Below are positions 35,794-44,604 of a DNA stretch of 64,000 nucleotides, piece by piece. A program made the position numbers and the translations under genes. The stretch comes from Bacteroidaceae bacterium (GTDB lineage: Bacteria; Bacteroidota; Bacteroidia; Bacteroidales; Bacteroidaceae), in NCBI GenBank assembly GCA_017935785.1, contig JAGBGU010000005.1, positions 1-64,000 of the forward strand. The letters run 5' to 3'. Positions within the stretch are counted from its first letter, which is position 1, and each line of letters begins with the position of its first letter. Under the pieces are notes generated by a model, which ran no database searches, had not been told where the DNA came from, and saw only the letters and a program-made list of their open reading frames with translations.

Positions 35794-36874
35794 ACTTCTT
35801 TAGAATCTTCAGCAGAGGCTTTTGCAACGACTCGGCCCAGAGCGTATAGCCATAGTCTCCGGGATGCGTTCCGTCCACACTGGTTTCGTGGGTAGGCGAA
35901 GTGGCGTTGGTGGTCTCGATATAATATACATCAGGATACTTCTTCACGGCCTGACGCATAAGTTCGGCAGCCCTTTCCTGACGCCTGCGCTCATAATCCT
36001 CCGTAGAGGTGCAAAAGTTACGGCGTTCCCTGTATATGGTACGCTGGAAAATCAGAGGCTTTCCGGGGTGCGCCTTCTGCAACTTCTCGATAAAGGGGAA
36101 AAGGCGCTCCTCTATCTCTTCAATCTTAGGGTTTGAGAAACTGTCAAAGACAAAGGCGTCGGCATCCGTGGCGCAAAGCACATCGCAGAAGTAGGACTGG
36201 AGCTTGCAGTTTCCCGCACAACCAAGGTTAAGAACCTGCAAGCCTGTGGCGCGGCTCAATTGCGAAGGATAGTTCATGGCAGGACGCGATGTACTGCTGC
36301 CATGCGTGAAACTGCTGCCGAAGAAGGCTATCCGGTGGCGGAAGGGGTTGGCCAGAGGCTGCAGACTCTTTCCAGCCTGAACGCCAATCTTCAGCTCGCG
36401 CAACTCACTTTGAATGGGCAGATAAAGCAGGCATTCTTTTTCCTGTCCGTCCATATTGTTTATCAACGTGAGCGGTTTGTTCAGGTTTTTGTCGCCCGAA
36501 ACTGTGCTGGCGGCATTGATCCACTGGCCGTCCTTGCGGATATAGAGGTCGAATCCCCGGGCCGAAATGCCCATTGTATTAGTCGGGAAGGATACATCAC
36601 CGTATTCGGGATCAACGGATATGATGGTGGAATTGGTGCGGAAGGCACAAATCATCCCGACGCCAAAGCGCACCTGCTTGTTCTCGCCTGCCGTAAAGCC
36701 TTTGAAACGCACAGTATCCACGCGATGGTAAGGATTGGGGTTTTCGGGAAAGAACTGTCCCAGCATTGTAAGTTCTGTGGCATCTGTCCACACAAATTGT
36801 ACATCCTTGGCCGATTGGGCGAACAATGCCACTGCACCAAAGATAAACATCAAAAAGAAGGCTGTCTTTTTCAT
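35780..36874 (-). CDS. SGNH/GDSL-type esterase (GxDLY plus SGNH domains)
   Basis: 364 residues from ATG 36874 with a signal peptide (MKKTAFFLMFIFGAVALFAQ). The N-terminal domain contains ARGFDLYIRKDG, the GxDLY motif of Bacteroidota SGNH esterases. The catalytic domain has HRIAFFGSSFTHGSS (nucleophile Ser), LNLGCAGNCKLQS (block II Gly), and VDGTHPGDYG (Asp and His). It likely deacetylates polysaccharide. It begins 26 bases after the U32 gene and overlaps the phytase-like gene, placing it at the head of a carbohydrate group. Confidence 0.87.
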   Translation of the reverse strand: MKKTAFFLMFIFGAVALFAQSAKDVQFVWTDATELTMLGQFFPENPNPYHRVDTVRFKGFTAGENKQVRFGVGMICAFRTNSTIISVDPEYGDVSFPTNTMGISARGFDLYIRKDGQWINAASTVSGDKNLNKPLTLINNMDGQEKECLLYLPIQSELRELKIGVQAGKSLQPLANPFRHRIAFFGSSFTHGSSTSRPAMNYPSQLSRATGLQVLNLGCAGNCKLQSYFCDVLCATDADAFVFDSFSNPKIEEIEERLFPFIEKLQKAHPGKPLIFQRTIYRERRNFCTSTEDYERRRQERAAELMRQAVKKYPDVYYIETTNATSPTHETSVDGTHPGDYGYTLWAESLQKPLLKILKKYGIR

Positions 36875-36900
36875 TTTGCCAATAATATAATATCTAAATA

Positions 36901-38142
36901 TCAAGTATTCGGAACCAATTTATAGAGTTTGTCGCTACTGCGGATCTTTCTCTCCAACGGAATGCTGATGCGCTGTCCCTGCAATGCGGTTTCAACAGGA
37001 TTCAGGTCGAAACGGATTTCCTCCACTACCGTCTCCAATGCGCCCGTAGTGGGGCCGGTTATCAGAATCTTATCGCCCACACTGAGCGGTGCGGCCTCAA
37101 TCTTAAACTCGGCAACCTTCAGGCGGTTAAAATACTTCACGCCCCGACCCACATATACTTTCTTCTCCGTAGCCAGAGAGCCGGGCTGGTCGTTCCATTC
37201 TCCAAGCGTCTGGCCCTGATAGTATCCGTCCCAAAAACCACGGTTGAACACACGGGAAAGACGGGCATCCCATTCGTCCATGCGCTCCGGTGTGAAGTCG
37301 TCATCCAACACAGCCTGAATGGCCTCGCTATAGCACCGGACCACAGCAGACACATACTCGGAACCGCGGGCGCGGCCTTCAATCTTGAACACCCTGACGC
37401 CCGACTGCATCATGCGGTCTATAAAGCGGATGGTCTTGAGGTCGCGTGGCGACATGATGTACTTGTTGTCTATATCCAGCTCGGTACCGGTCTCTCGGTC
37501 GCGCACCGTATAGCCTCTTCGGCATAGCTGCATACACTCGCCCCGGTTGGCGCTCTTTCCCATGTTTTGCAGGCTCAAATAGCACTTTCCGCTGATAGCC
37601 ATACACAATGCGCCGTGGCAGAACATCTCTATGCGGATAAGCTGGCCGCTGGGGCCGCAAATATGCTGCTCCACTATCTGACGGTATATGTCCGCAACCT
37701 GATTCATGTTCAGTTCACGGGCAAGCACAACTACATCGGCAAACTGGGCATAGAAACGGAGGGCTTCAATGTTGCTGATATTGAGCTGTGTACTCAAATG
37801 CACTTCAAGCCCTATCTGGCGGCAATACTGCATTACGGCCACATCGCTGGCAATAACTGCCGAGATGCGGGCATCAAGTGCAGCATCCAGAATCTGCCGC
37901 ATCATTTCCAGGTCCTCACCATAAATGATGGTATTTACGGTTAGATAACTTTTCACTCCGCAGTGGCGGCATTCGCTGGCTATGTCCTTGAGGTCTTCTA
38001 TGGTAAACGTGCGGGCAGAATGTGCACGCATGTTCAGATGTTCAATACCAAAGTATATACTGTCCGTTCCGGCACGCAAGGCTGCTGACAAAGACTCGCG
38101 CGAACCCACCGGCGCCATTATCTCAAAATCTTTTCTGTTCAT
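36901..38142 (-). CDS. U32 family peptidase-like protein
   Basis: 413 residues from ATG 38142 (MNRKDFEIMAPVGSRESL). Family features: LSAALRAGTDSIYFGIEHLNMRAH, VHLSTQLNISNIEALRFYAQF, and the Cys motif FCHGALCMAISGKCYLS followed by RGECMQLCRR, which binds an iron-sulfur cluster in relatives such as TrhP/RlhA that hydroxylate RNA. A collagenase-like peptidase name is traditional, but RNA hydroxylation is the better-supported role for some members. Its neighbour dusB also modifies tRNA, 76 bases upstream. Confidence 0.9.
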   Translation of the reverse strand: MNRKDFEIMAPVGSRESLSAALRAGTDSIYFGIEHLNMRAHSARTFTIEDLKDIASECRHCGVKSYLTVNTIIYGEDLEMMRQILDAALDARISAVIASDVAVMQYCRQIGLEVHLSTQLNISNIEALRFYAQFADVVVLARELNMNQVADIYRQIVEQHICGPSGQLIRIEMFCHGALCMAISGKCYLSLQNMGKSANRGECMQLCRRGYTVRDRETGTELDIDNKYIMSPRDLKTIRFIDRMMQSGVRVFKIEGRARGSEYVSAVVRCYSEAIQAVLDDDFTPERMDEWDARLSRVFNRGFWDGYYQGQTLGEWNDQPGSLATEKKVYVGRGVKYFNRLKVAEFKIEAAPLSVGDKILITGPTTGALETVVEEIRFDLNPVETALQGQRISIPLERKIRSSDKLYKLVPNT

Positions 38143-38218
38143 TATATACATTAATTATATAAAATGGGCCGGAAAGGGAAGGCCTTTTATTTGTCCGTAA
38201 CCTACCGGCTTTTATGTG

Positions 38219-39238
38219 CTATGAAAGGATTTTTGTTTCTATCTCGTCCAAGATACCGAACAGTTCGCTGACCGTTTCGGCACGGAGCATCCGGATTCGC
38301 GTTTCGCGGAAATTGGGAATGCCCTTAAACAAGGGAGTGGCGGCCAGATGTCGCCTTACATGGAGTATGCCCCTGTATTCGTCAATCCGGTTCACACTGG
38401 TAAGAACCTGCTGACGCAGGATATCCATTTTCCATCCTGTGCTGAGCATGGGATGAGATGAAGATACAGCCTCCGCCCCGCCCACATCATGCCCCAGCGC
38501 CCTATTGATTTCATAAAAAATCCACGGCTGGCCAAATGTGGCACGCCCTACCATTATGGCATCCACCCCATAGCGTTCAAAGCATTCCACGGCACGTTCC
38601 GGCGTTGTAATATCGCCATTGCCGATAATGGGTATGCGCATTCGGGGATTCTTCTTTACTTCACCTATTAAAGACCAGTCTGCCTCGCCTGTATACATTT
38701 GAGCCCTGGTACGGCCGTGAATGGTAAGTGCCTGAATGCCGCAATCCTGCAACTGTTCGGCAAGTTCCACAATGATTCGGTGGTCATGGTCCCATCCCAA
38801 GCGGGTCTTAACGGTTACAGGAGTATGGGGCACGGCATCCACCACAGCACGCGTTATGGCCAGCATCTGGGGGACGTTCTGTAACATTCCGGCACCGGCT
38901 CCCTTTCCCGCCACTTTCTTTACCGGACAACCAAAATTCAGGTCGAGCACATCCGGACTGGCCTGTTCCACCACAATACGTGCCGCCTCGCGCATGGCAT
39001 CCGCATCTCTGCCGTAAATCTGAATGGCAACAGGACGTTCGTCGGCACATACCTTCAGCTTTTCCAAACTCTTGTTCACCATCCGTATCAGCGCATCGCT
39101 CGAAACGAATTCCGAATAGACCATGGCGGCCCCCAACTGCCTGCACAAAAGACGGAACCCTATGTCGGTTACGTCCTCCATCGGTGCAAGCAATACAGGC
39201 TTCTCTCCTAAGTCAATCTGTCCTATCTTCACAAACAA
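38219..39238 (-). CDS. dusB: tRNA-dihydrouridine synthase DusB
   Basis: A 339-residue FMN enzyme reducing uridine to dihydrouridine in tRNA. Motifs: LLAPMEDVTDIGFRLLCRQLGA, FVSSDALI, QIYGRDADAM, DLNFGCPVKKVAGKGAGAGML (catalytic Cys), TIHGRTRAQMYTGEADW and GNGDI, then GVDAIMVGRATFGQPWIF. Full length. It follows sufE by 9 bases in the operon headed by the Lrp regulator. Confidence 0.95.
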   Translation of the reverse strand: MFVKIGQIDLGEKPVLLAPMEDVTDIGFRLLCRQLGAAMVYSEFVSSDALIRMVNKSLEKLKVCADERPVAIQIYGRDADAMREAARIVVEQASPDVLDLNFGCPVKKVAGKGAGAGMLQNVPQMLAITRAVVDAVPHTPVTVKTRLGWDHDHRIIVELAEQLQDCGIQALTIHGRTRAQMYTGEADWSLIGEVKKNPRMRIPIIGNGDITTPERAVECFERYGVDAIMVGRATFGQPWIFYEINRALGHDVGGAEAVSSSHPMLSTGWKMDILRQQVLTSVNRIDEYRGILHVRRHLAATPLFKGIPNFRETRIRMLRAETVSELFGILDEIETKILS

Positions 39239-39247
39239 ATTCTTTTT

Positions 39248-39673
39248 CTAAAATCCTTTTGCCTTGAATGCCAAGGCATACATTTTCATTTGCTTTACCA
39301 TGGCCAGCAGACCGTTGCTTCGGGTGGGCGAAAGGTGTTCGCTGAGCCCGATTCTTTCAATGAAGTACAGATCCGCATCCATTATTTCCTGTGGGGTATG
39401 GTCGTTCAGTACACGGATGAGCAAGGTTACAATGCCCTTCACAATGAGCGCATCGCTCTCTGCCTGAAAATGCAGTTTGTTCCCCTCCATGTCTGCCTGA
39501 AGCCAAACCCGGCTCTGGCAACCGTCAATCAGATTCTGCTCGTTCTTGTATTTCTCGTCCAGTGGCGGTTGGTCGCTGCCCATGTCTATGAGCAGTTGGT
39601 ATTTGTCCATCCAGTCGTCAAAGTCGGAAAACTCTTCAATTATCTCGTCTTGTATCTCGTTTATTGTCTTCAT
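39248..39673 (-). CDS. sufE: SufE-family cysteine-desulfurase acceptor
   Basis: A 141-residue protein of iron-sulfur cluster assembly that receives sulfur from SufS. The persulfide-accepting Cys is in IDGCQSRVW (about residue 52), preceded by PPLDEKYKNEQNLI and followed by the family helices SDALIVKGIVTLLIRVLN and SEHLSPTRSNGLLAMV. Its ATG overlaps the stop of the M28 gene by four bases (ATGA), so translation is coupled. Confidence 0.94.
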   Translation of the reverse strand: MKTINEIQDEIIEEFSDFDDWMDKYQLLIDMGSDQPPLDEKYKNEQNLIDGCQSRVWLQADMEGNKLHFQAESDALIVKGIVTLLIRVLNDHTPQEIMDADLYFIERIGLSEHLSPTRSNGLLAMVKQMKMYALAFKAKGF

Positions 39674-40680
39674 TGCGCATTCTCATTATAAATAAGTTGT
39701 ACCAATGTCTGCCCCACGGCGTTGAGCACGTTGGGGTCTATGTTCTCGGGCGTATCCTGAACGGTATGCCATGTGGGGCCGAAGCTGCTCGGTCCTTCCG
39801 TGAAATGGGGAACGATGTCAAGGCAGGGAATGCCTGCAACAAGGTTTACGTTCACATGGTCATCCATCAGATAACCTCCGTCCCTCATGGGGAAGTAATG
39901 GCGATAGCCCAGCTGGCCGGCCAGTTTCCAAATCAGATCCACAATGGGACCGGCATATTCCTGTGAAATAAGTTCTTTGGAGAAAGTGCACCCTCGGCCG
40001 CCCACCATGTCCATCAAGATACCGTAGCGTGCCGAATACTGGTTGTTCCGCGCCTCCTCCGCCCAAACTTTTGAGCCCAGGCACCAGGTTTCCCTGCTGC
40101 TATCATAATCTTCTTCCGCCCATTCCGGAGTGCCCATGTCTTCCACATCAAAACAGACAAAGTCTATACCCAACTTTACGGGCTGCTGCTGGAGCACACG
40201 GGCTATCTCCAACATTACGGCCACTCCGCTGGCTCCGTCATTGGCTCCCATTACCGGAGTATGGTGGTTATCCGGATTGGGGTCGTGGTCTGCCCAGGGA
40301 CGGCAATCCCAATGCGCGCATAAAAGTATGCGGTCCGGGTTCTCCGGGTTGATGCTGGCAATGATATTCCGGGCAGAAACCTTTGAACCGTCATAGATAG
40401 TTACATCGGCTGTCTGTTCGCGAACCTGAGTGCCAAACTTTTCAAACTTTTCTATTATATAATCTCCGCACAAGGCAGAGGCTTCGCTTTCCGGCAGACG
40501 GGGACCAAAGGCACACTGGTCCTCCACATACTGCATGGCACTGTCTGACTGGAAAGCCGGGCAGGGGGCCAGTGCTATGGTGTCGGCCGCCTTCGCACTG
40601 CTTTGCTTCTGGCCTGTGCAAGCCATCATGCCGGAAACACAAAGCAATATACTACCTAAAAGTATCTTCTTTACATTCAT
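39670..40680 (-). CDS. Glutaminyl-cyclase-like M28 zinc lipoprotein
   Basis: 336 residues from ATG 40680 with a lipobox (GMMAC, Cys at about residue 21). The M28 fold is shown by LCAHWDCRPWADHDPN, VMGANDGASGVAVMLEIARVL, CFDVEDMGTPEW and DDHVNVNLVAGIPCLDIVPHF, then WHTVQDT; these resemble the animal-type glutaminyl cyclases found in periplasms of oral Bacteroidota, which make N-terminal pyroglutamate on exported proteins. An aminopeptidase role is the alternative. It follows the amidotransferase-dipeptidase gene by 11 bases and overlaps sufE. Confidence 0.85.
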   Translation of the reverse strand: MNVKKILLGSILLCVSGMMACTGQKQSSAKAADTIALAPCPAFQSDSAMQYVEDQCAFGPRLPESEASALCGDYIIEKFEKFGTQVREQTADVTIYDGSKVSARNIIASINPENPDRILLCAHWDCRPWADHDPNPDNHHTPVMGANDGASGVAVMLEIARVLQQQPVKLGIDFVCFDVEDMGTPEWAEEDYDSSRETWCLGSKVWAEEARNNQYSARYGILMDMVGGRGCTFSKELISQEYAGPIVDLIWKLAGQLGYRHYFPMRDGGYLMDDHVNVNLVAGIPCLDIVPHFTEGPSSFGPTWHTVQDTPENIDPNVLNAVGQTLVQLIYNENAQ

Positions 40681-40691
40681 TTTTTTTATTG

Positions 40692-42476
40692 TCATAATTT
40701 AAAATTCTGGATTTCTTTCATCACACGCAAGAAATTGCCTCCCCACAAAAGCCGGAGGTCCTGCTCAGAAAAGTTGTTTCTTAACAGCATTCGGGTCAGG
40801 TTGATCACCTCAGATGCCGACGCTATGCCGGGCACACCGCCATCGCCGTCAAAATCGGTTCCTATGCCCACATGCTCTATACCCATAACCCTTACCATGT
40901 GCCTGATGTGTTCCACCGCATCCAAGATGCTTGCCTTGCCGTCGACACGAAGAAAGCCTTCGTACAAGGTTACCTGTGCCACACCTCCTTTTCGGGCCAG
41001 AGCCAGCAGTTGCCCGTCGGTCAAATTGCGGGGATGGTTGCACAGTGCCTTGCTGCTGCTATGGCTGCATACAATGGGAGTGGCACTTATCTCCAATGCA
41101 TCAAAGAAACTCTTTTCCGAAGCATGGCTCAGATCCACCATCATGCCCACTCTGTTCATTTCCCTGATTACCTGCTCGCCAAATTGGCTCACACCGTTGT
41201 GTTCCGTATTTCCGCGGGCAGAATCGCAAATGTCATTGTCACCGTTATGGCAGAGCGTCATATAGACCACTCCCCTGTCACGGAACTTCTTTACATTATT
41301 TATATCCTTTCCCACGGCATATCCGTTCTCCACGCCCGTCATTATGGCTTTCTTGCCTTGTCCCTTTAGGGCATAAAGGTCTTCCGGAGTGCGGGCTATT
41401 TCCAATGCGTCCGCATTGTCCGCTACCATGCCTTCTATTTGGTCCAGAATGTGATGGGCGTTACGGTTAGCCCGTTCCAAAGAAGCCTCATCACGTTCCC
41501 CTTGCGGCAAATAGGCCACCATAATACTGGCATCGAGCATTCCTTCGTGCATTTTATGCAAATCCACCAAAGCCAAACCGGTACGCGAACTTATCAGCTG
41601 CGACGGCGATATGCCCATTCCGATTGCTTTAGGGAAACACATCGGCGTGTCGCAATGGCTGTCCAGGGTAAGAACCTGTCGGTGGATTCTGCGCGCTCCG
41701 GCAAAGGAAACCGCTTCTTTTACCAGCCACTCGAAAAGGGGCATCATGCAGTTGTCTCCATTCAGAATAAAGCATTCGGGATGCCATTGCACGCCCAACA
41801 CGCTTTTATGCTCCGTACTTTCTATGGCCTCTATCACACCGTCCTTGGCACGGGCGGACACTTTTAGGCAGGAGCCTGTTTCGCACACGGCCTGGTGATG
41901 GAAAGAATTCACGGCCAGTTGGGTTTCGCCTATAATTTCATGCAACAATGAGTTTTCTTCAATCCATACCGTATGCGAGGCGTATTCTCTGGCAAGCTGC
42001 TGGCTGTGCTTTATCAGACTATCCTCCTTATATTGCGAATTCAAGTCCTGGATAACACTCCCTCCCAAAGCGCAGGCCAGCATCTGGATTCCCCTGCAAA
42101 TTCCCATGATGGGAATCTGACGGTTGTAGGCCATTCTGATGAGCCAAAGTTCGGCCTTGTCCCGTTGCGGACAAATACCGCCAAGTCCGGGAACTGGCTC
42201 TTCGCCCATTAACAGAGGATTCATGTCGGCACCGCCGGAAAGCAACAGTCCGTCAATCCTTTCCAAAGTGGCCGCAAGCGTTTCCATATCCTCATAGGCC
42301 GGAATAACAAGCGGAATACCGCCCGCCTTCAGCACAGACTGATAGTAACCTTGTGCCAGTTCACACCCTTTGTCTCCAAAGTTGCCCGTTATGCCAATTA
42401 CGGGCTTACTCTTTCCCCTGTCGAACTTGCCATGGAATTCCTCATACCGCCCTAACCAATCATAACCTTTACTCAT
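40692..42476 (-). CDS. Fusion: class I glutamine amidotransferase-like (C26) plus membrane dipeptidase (M19)
   Basis: 594 residues carrying two enzymes. Residues 20-260 are a gamma-glutamyl hydrolase-type amidotransferase: LLLSGGADMNPLL, nucleophile C127 in MGICRGIQ, then H232 and E234 in QWHPE. Residues 265-590 are a renal-dipeptidase-like zinc enzyme: DSHCD (H274, D276), GVENG (E383), VDLSHAS, CSHSSS and IGTDFDGDGG. No signal peptide, so cytoplasmic. The pairing suggests that gamma-glutamyl compounds and dipeptides are split by one polypeptide. Its ATG overlaps the Lrp stop by four bases, and the glutaminyl-cyclase gene follows after 11 bases. Confidence 0.9.
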   Translation of the reverse strand: MSKGYDWLGRYEEFHGKFDRGKSKPVIGITGNFGDKGCELAQGYYQSVLKAGGIPLVIPAYEDMETLAATLERIDGLLLSGGADMNPLLMGEEPVPGLGGICPQRDKAELWLIRMAYNRQIPIMGICRGIQMLACALGGSVIQDLNSQYKEDSLIKHSQQLAREYASHTVWIEENSLLHEIIGETQLAVNSFHHQAVCETGSCLKVSARAKDGVIEAIESTEHKSVLGVQWHPECFILNGDNCMMPLFEWLVKEAVSFAGARRIHRQVLTLDSHCDTPMCFPKAIGMGISPSQLISSRTGLALVDLHKMHEGMLDASIMVAYLPQGERDEASLERANRNAHHILDQIEGMVADNADALEIARTPEDLYALKGQGKKAIMTGVENGYAVGKDINNVKKFRDRGVVYMTLCHNGDNDICDSARGNTEHNGVSQFGEQVIREMNRVGMMVDLSHASEKSFFDALEISATPIVCSHSSSKALCNHPRNLTDGQLLALARKGGVAQVTLYEGFLRVDGKASILDAVEHIRHMVRVMGIEHVGIGTDFDGDGGVPGIASASEVINLTRMLLRNNFSEQDLRLLWGGNFLRVMKEIQNFKL

Positions 42477-42970
42477 GAATCCTCCAGTGCTGTAGGTTTG
42501 CTTTCCTTACGCTGTACGCCAATGGGAACTTCCTTCTTAATGCTTTGTTTCAGTGAAATAAGCGTCTCGGTTGTCGTCACTCCCGGTATTTCCTGCAAAC
42601 GGTTGTTCAAAAGTTCCATCAGATGGGCATTGTCCTTGGCATATAATTTCACCAGCATGGTATAGGGGCCGGTGGTAAAGTGGCACTCCACAATCTCCGG
42701 TATCTTCTGGACTTCCTTGACAACATCCTTATACATGGACCCCCTTTCCAGCGTAATGCCAATGTAAGTACAGGTGTTGTAACCCAGACTTGCAGGATTC
42801 ACATGATAGCCGGAACCTACAATTACGCCCATGTCTATCAGTCGCTGCACGCGCTGATGAATGGCAGCACGGCTCACGCCGCATTCCGTGGCTACATCCT
42901 TAAACGGAATGCGTGCGTTGCAAGAAATGATTTCCAGGATTTTCTTATCAAGGTTATCTATCTTTTCCAT
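42473..42970 (-). CDS. Lrp/AsnC-family regulator
   Basis: 165 residues. N-terminal helix-turn-helix (LDKKILEIISCNARIPFKDV...CGVSRAAIHQRVQRLIDMGV) followed by the RAM ligand-binding domain (TYIGITLERGSMYKDVVKEV, IVECHFTTGPYTMLVKLYAKD). It probably senses an amino acid or dipeptide. As first gene of the operon it likely controls the peptidase genes behind it and itself. The last 20 residues are a charged extension. Confidence 0.93.
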   Translation of the reverse strand: MEKIDNLDKKILEIISCNARIPFKDVATECGVSRAAIHQRVQRLIDMGVIVGSGYHVNPASLGYNTCTYIGITLERGSMYKDVVKEVQKIPEIVECHFTTGPYTMLVKLYAKDNAHLMELLNNRLQEIPGVTTTETLISLKQSIKKEVPIGVQRKESKPTALEDS

Positions 42971-43004
42971 TTCTCAATAGTATGTTTTTGTATTAAATTG
43001 TAAA

Positions 43005-43034
43005 CAAAAATAGAAAAAAATATCGATATATCAA
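43005..43034 (-). promoter_or_regulatory. Promoter of the lrp-peptidase operon
   Basis: On the minus strand: TTG (43034-43032), 19 bases, then TATTTTTG (43012-43005), fitting the Bacteroidota consensus. It lies 35 bases before the Lrp ATG. An AT-rich ATATATCGATAT palindrome sits in the spacer and could be an operator. Confidence 0.6.
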
Positions 43035-43144
43035 TCATTTTGATAAGAAAAATGACATTTTAACACATTTTTTGTGTCTATTTGTATAGTTTAGCGGGTT
43101 GATTTTTCATACAGGTTTACTTACACCACAATACCTATTTGTAT

Positions 43145-43200
43145 AACACCCCAGTACTATAACTGCAGTACCAATTATTAATGTACCAAGGTGGTATTCA
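43145..43200. repeat. Dispersed repeat, short copy B
   Basis: ACCCCAGTACTATAACTGCA, then GTACCAATTATTAATGTACC and AAGGTGGTAT align with the first 60 bases of copy A (2980-3040). The rest of that repeat is missing here. It lies 28 bases beyond the 3' end of the DUF6155-like gene. Confidence 0.55.
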
Positions 43201-43227
43201 TTTCTCTATTGATATTGATAGTAGAAA

Positions 43228-43653
43228 TCATATAAAGTATCTGGAAATCCCCAGCCACATTCTTCTGATATTTTCAGCCTTACCAAAATTATTTTCCAAA
43301 GTAATATAATATTGCTCCCACATATCACCATAATCAGCAGTAAAGTTCACTCCTGTTTCAATATAGAACAACATCAAATCTGCTATAAAAGACGGACTCG
43401 GTTTTAATTTCTTGAAATCGCTTACAGCTTTCCGACAAACACTAAAACGAATTTTAGGTTCACCACGACTTGGATAGAATTCATTATATATTATTTTCTT
43501 ATATTCGTCCAGTTTGATGTCATCGTTTGGATTCATATAAAAATCCAGATATTCCTTAGCTTCTTTACGTGCATCGTAAAGTTCCAAGATGACATCTATA
43601 ACCTCTTCTTGAGTTAATTTTAACAAGTGTTTCTTTAATTGAGCCTTTGACAT
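43228..43653 (-). CDS. DUF6155-like small protein, possibly truncated
   Basis: A 141-residue AT-rich gene. The start MSKAQLKKHLLKLTQEEVID...LYDARKEAKEYLDFYMNPND resembles DUF6155 proteins as I remember them; function unknown. The C terminus (RMWLGISRYFI) seems to end early for the family, and repeat copy B lies just beyond. No partner gene shares its strand closely: the stretch 43654-43813 holds only a minus-strand hairpin (GATGG-GGC type) and an 18-codon coding-like scrap. Confidence 0.6.
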   Translation of the reverse strand: MSKAQLKKHLLKLTQEEVIDVILELYDARKEAKEYLDFYMNPNDDIKLDEYKKIIYNEFYPSRGEPKIRFSVCRKAVSDFKKLKPSPSFIADLMLFYIETGVNFTADYGDMWEQYYITLENNFGKAENIRRMWLGISRYFI

Positions 43654-43813
43654 AATTATTCTATAACCTTATATTAATCATTAATTATTAGAGACTTGAC
43701 TGAGCCACTTTAATAGCGTCTGCCTTTAATTCTTCCTCCCGATATTAAGATGGTGGCAAAAGTTTATTTTAGCCGCCATCATTATTTTAGGAAAAATCCT
43801 AAGTTAAATCGCA

Positions 43814-44175
43814 CTATTCTATAACTTCCCAGAAGCCGCCCTTATCAGCACCTACACGACGGAGATACTTATTTCGCATTGCTTCAATATTACGACCGAT
43901 GGAAGTATAACTAATTCCAACTACTTTTACTAACTCAGATTTGGCAATATATGGATTTTCAATGATAGCACGCAGAATCTTTATGCGATTATCTGTTAGC
44001 TCTTCGCCTAATTCTTGGGACTTCTCTACAATCTTCTGTAACTTTTCTGTTACCCTATCTCCATTTTCTGTTACCTTTTCTGTTACCCTACCTTCGTTTT
44101 CTGTCACTTTTTCTGTTATCCTTGGGACAGAAATCTTCAAAATGAAATCATCGGTATGGAATGAAAGAGGCGCCG
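43814..44175 (-). pseudogene. C-terminal remnant of a winged-helix (AlbA_2-type) regulator
   Basis: The open frame runs to 44239, but its first 21 codons lie in repeat sequence. The genuine part reads SFHTDDFILKISVP, then ITEKVTE repeated three times, then a winged helix: LTDNRIKILRAIIENPYIAK...VVGISYTSIGRNI. The TEKVTEK linker and helix are typical of the C-terminal end of AlbA/ATP-binding Fic-like or RecG-like transcriptional regulators (about 400-500 residues). The N-terminal ATP-binding region is missing, cut at about 44175 next to repeat copy C. Confidence 0.6.
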
Positions 44176-44189
44176 CACTTACATTACAA

Positions 44190-44520
44190 TACCAATAAGC
44201 TGACACTACAGTACCAATTAGCTGATACTGCAGTACCATTTATTATGTACCAAAGTTGGTACTGAAATGCTTTGTCTTGCCCTTGACAATACATTGTCAT
44301 AGGGAAGGCCTTCTTTTGTAAAATTTTTTTTACGTTATCTTTTACAGTTTTCGGATGTTTTTGAAAGGGAAAATGGGAGAATGAGTATTAAAATGCGAAT
44401 AACCCACTAATACGGGGTTTCCAGTTGGGCGCTTTTTTATGCCCAACTGGATTTATCTGCTTTGCCACGTTTAAGTCGGTGTCCTTACGCTTCCATATTT
44501 TGTAAAGATTATTTACTTTG
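44190..44520. repeat. Dispersed hairpin-rich repeat, copy C
   Basis: It aligns with copy A over about 330 bases: TTAGCTGATACTGCAGTACC, ATTTATTATGTACCAA, GGTACTGAAATGCTTTG, CCCTTGACAA...TTGTCATAGG, AAAATGCGAATA, GGTTTCCAGTTGGGC. CCAGTTGGGC pairs with GCCCAACTGG near 44420-44450. GGTACT/AGTACC words recur at its left end, where TTAGCTGATAC marks the edge. After 44520 come GGCTGTTGGC-type words also present near 16550. Confidence 0.65.
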
Positions 44521-44604
44521 AATGTTGGCTGTTAGCTGTTGATGTTGGCTTTTTTATTCGCCAATGGCCAAAAGCTAATGGTATAAATCTATGGAAAAAC
44601 AAAA

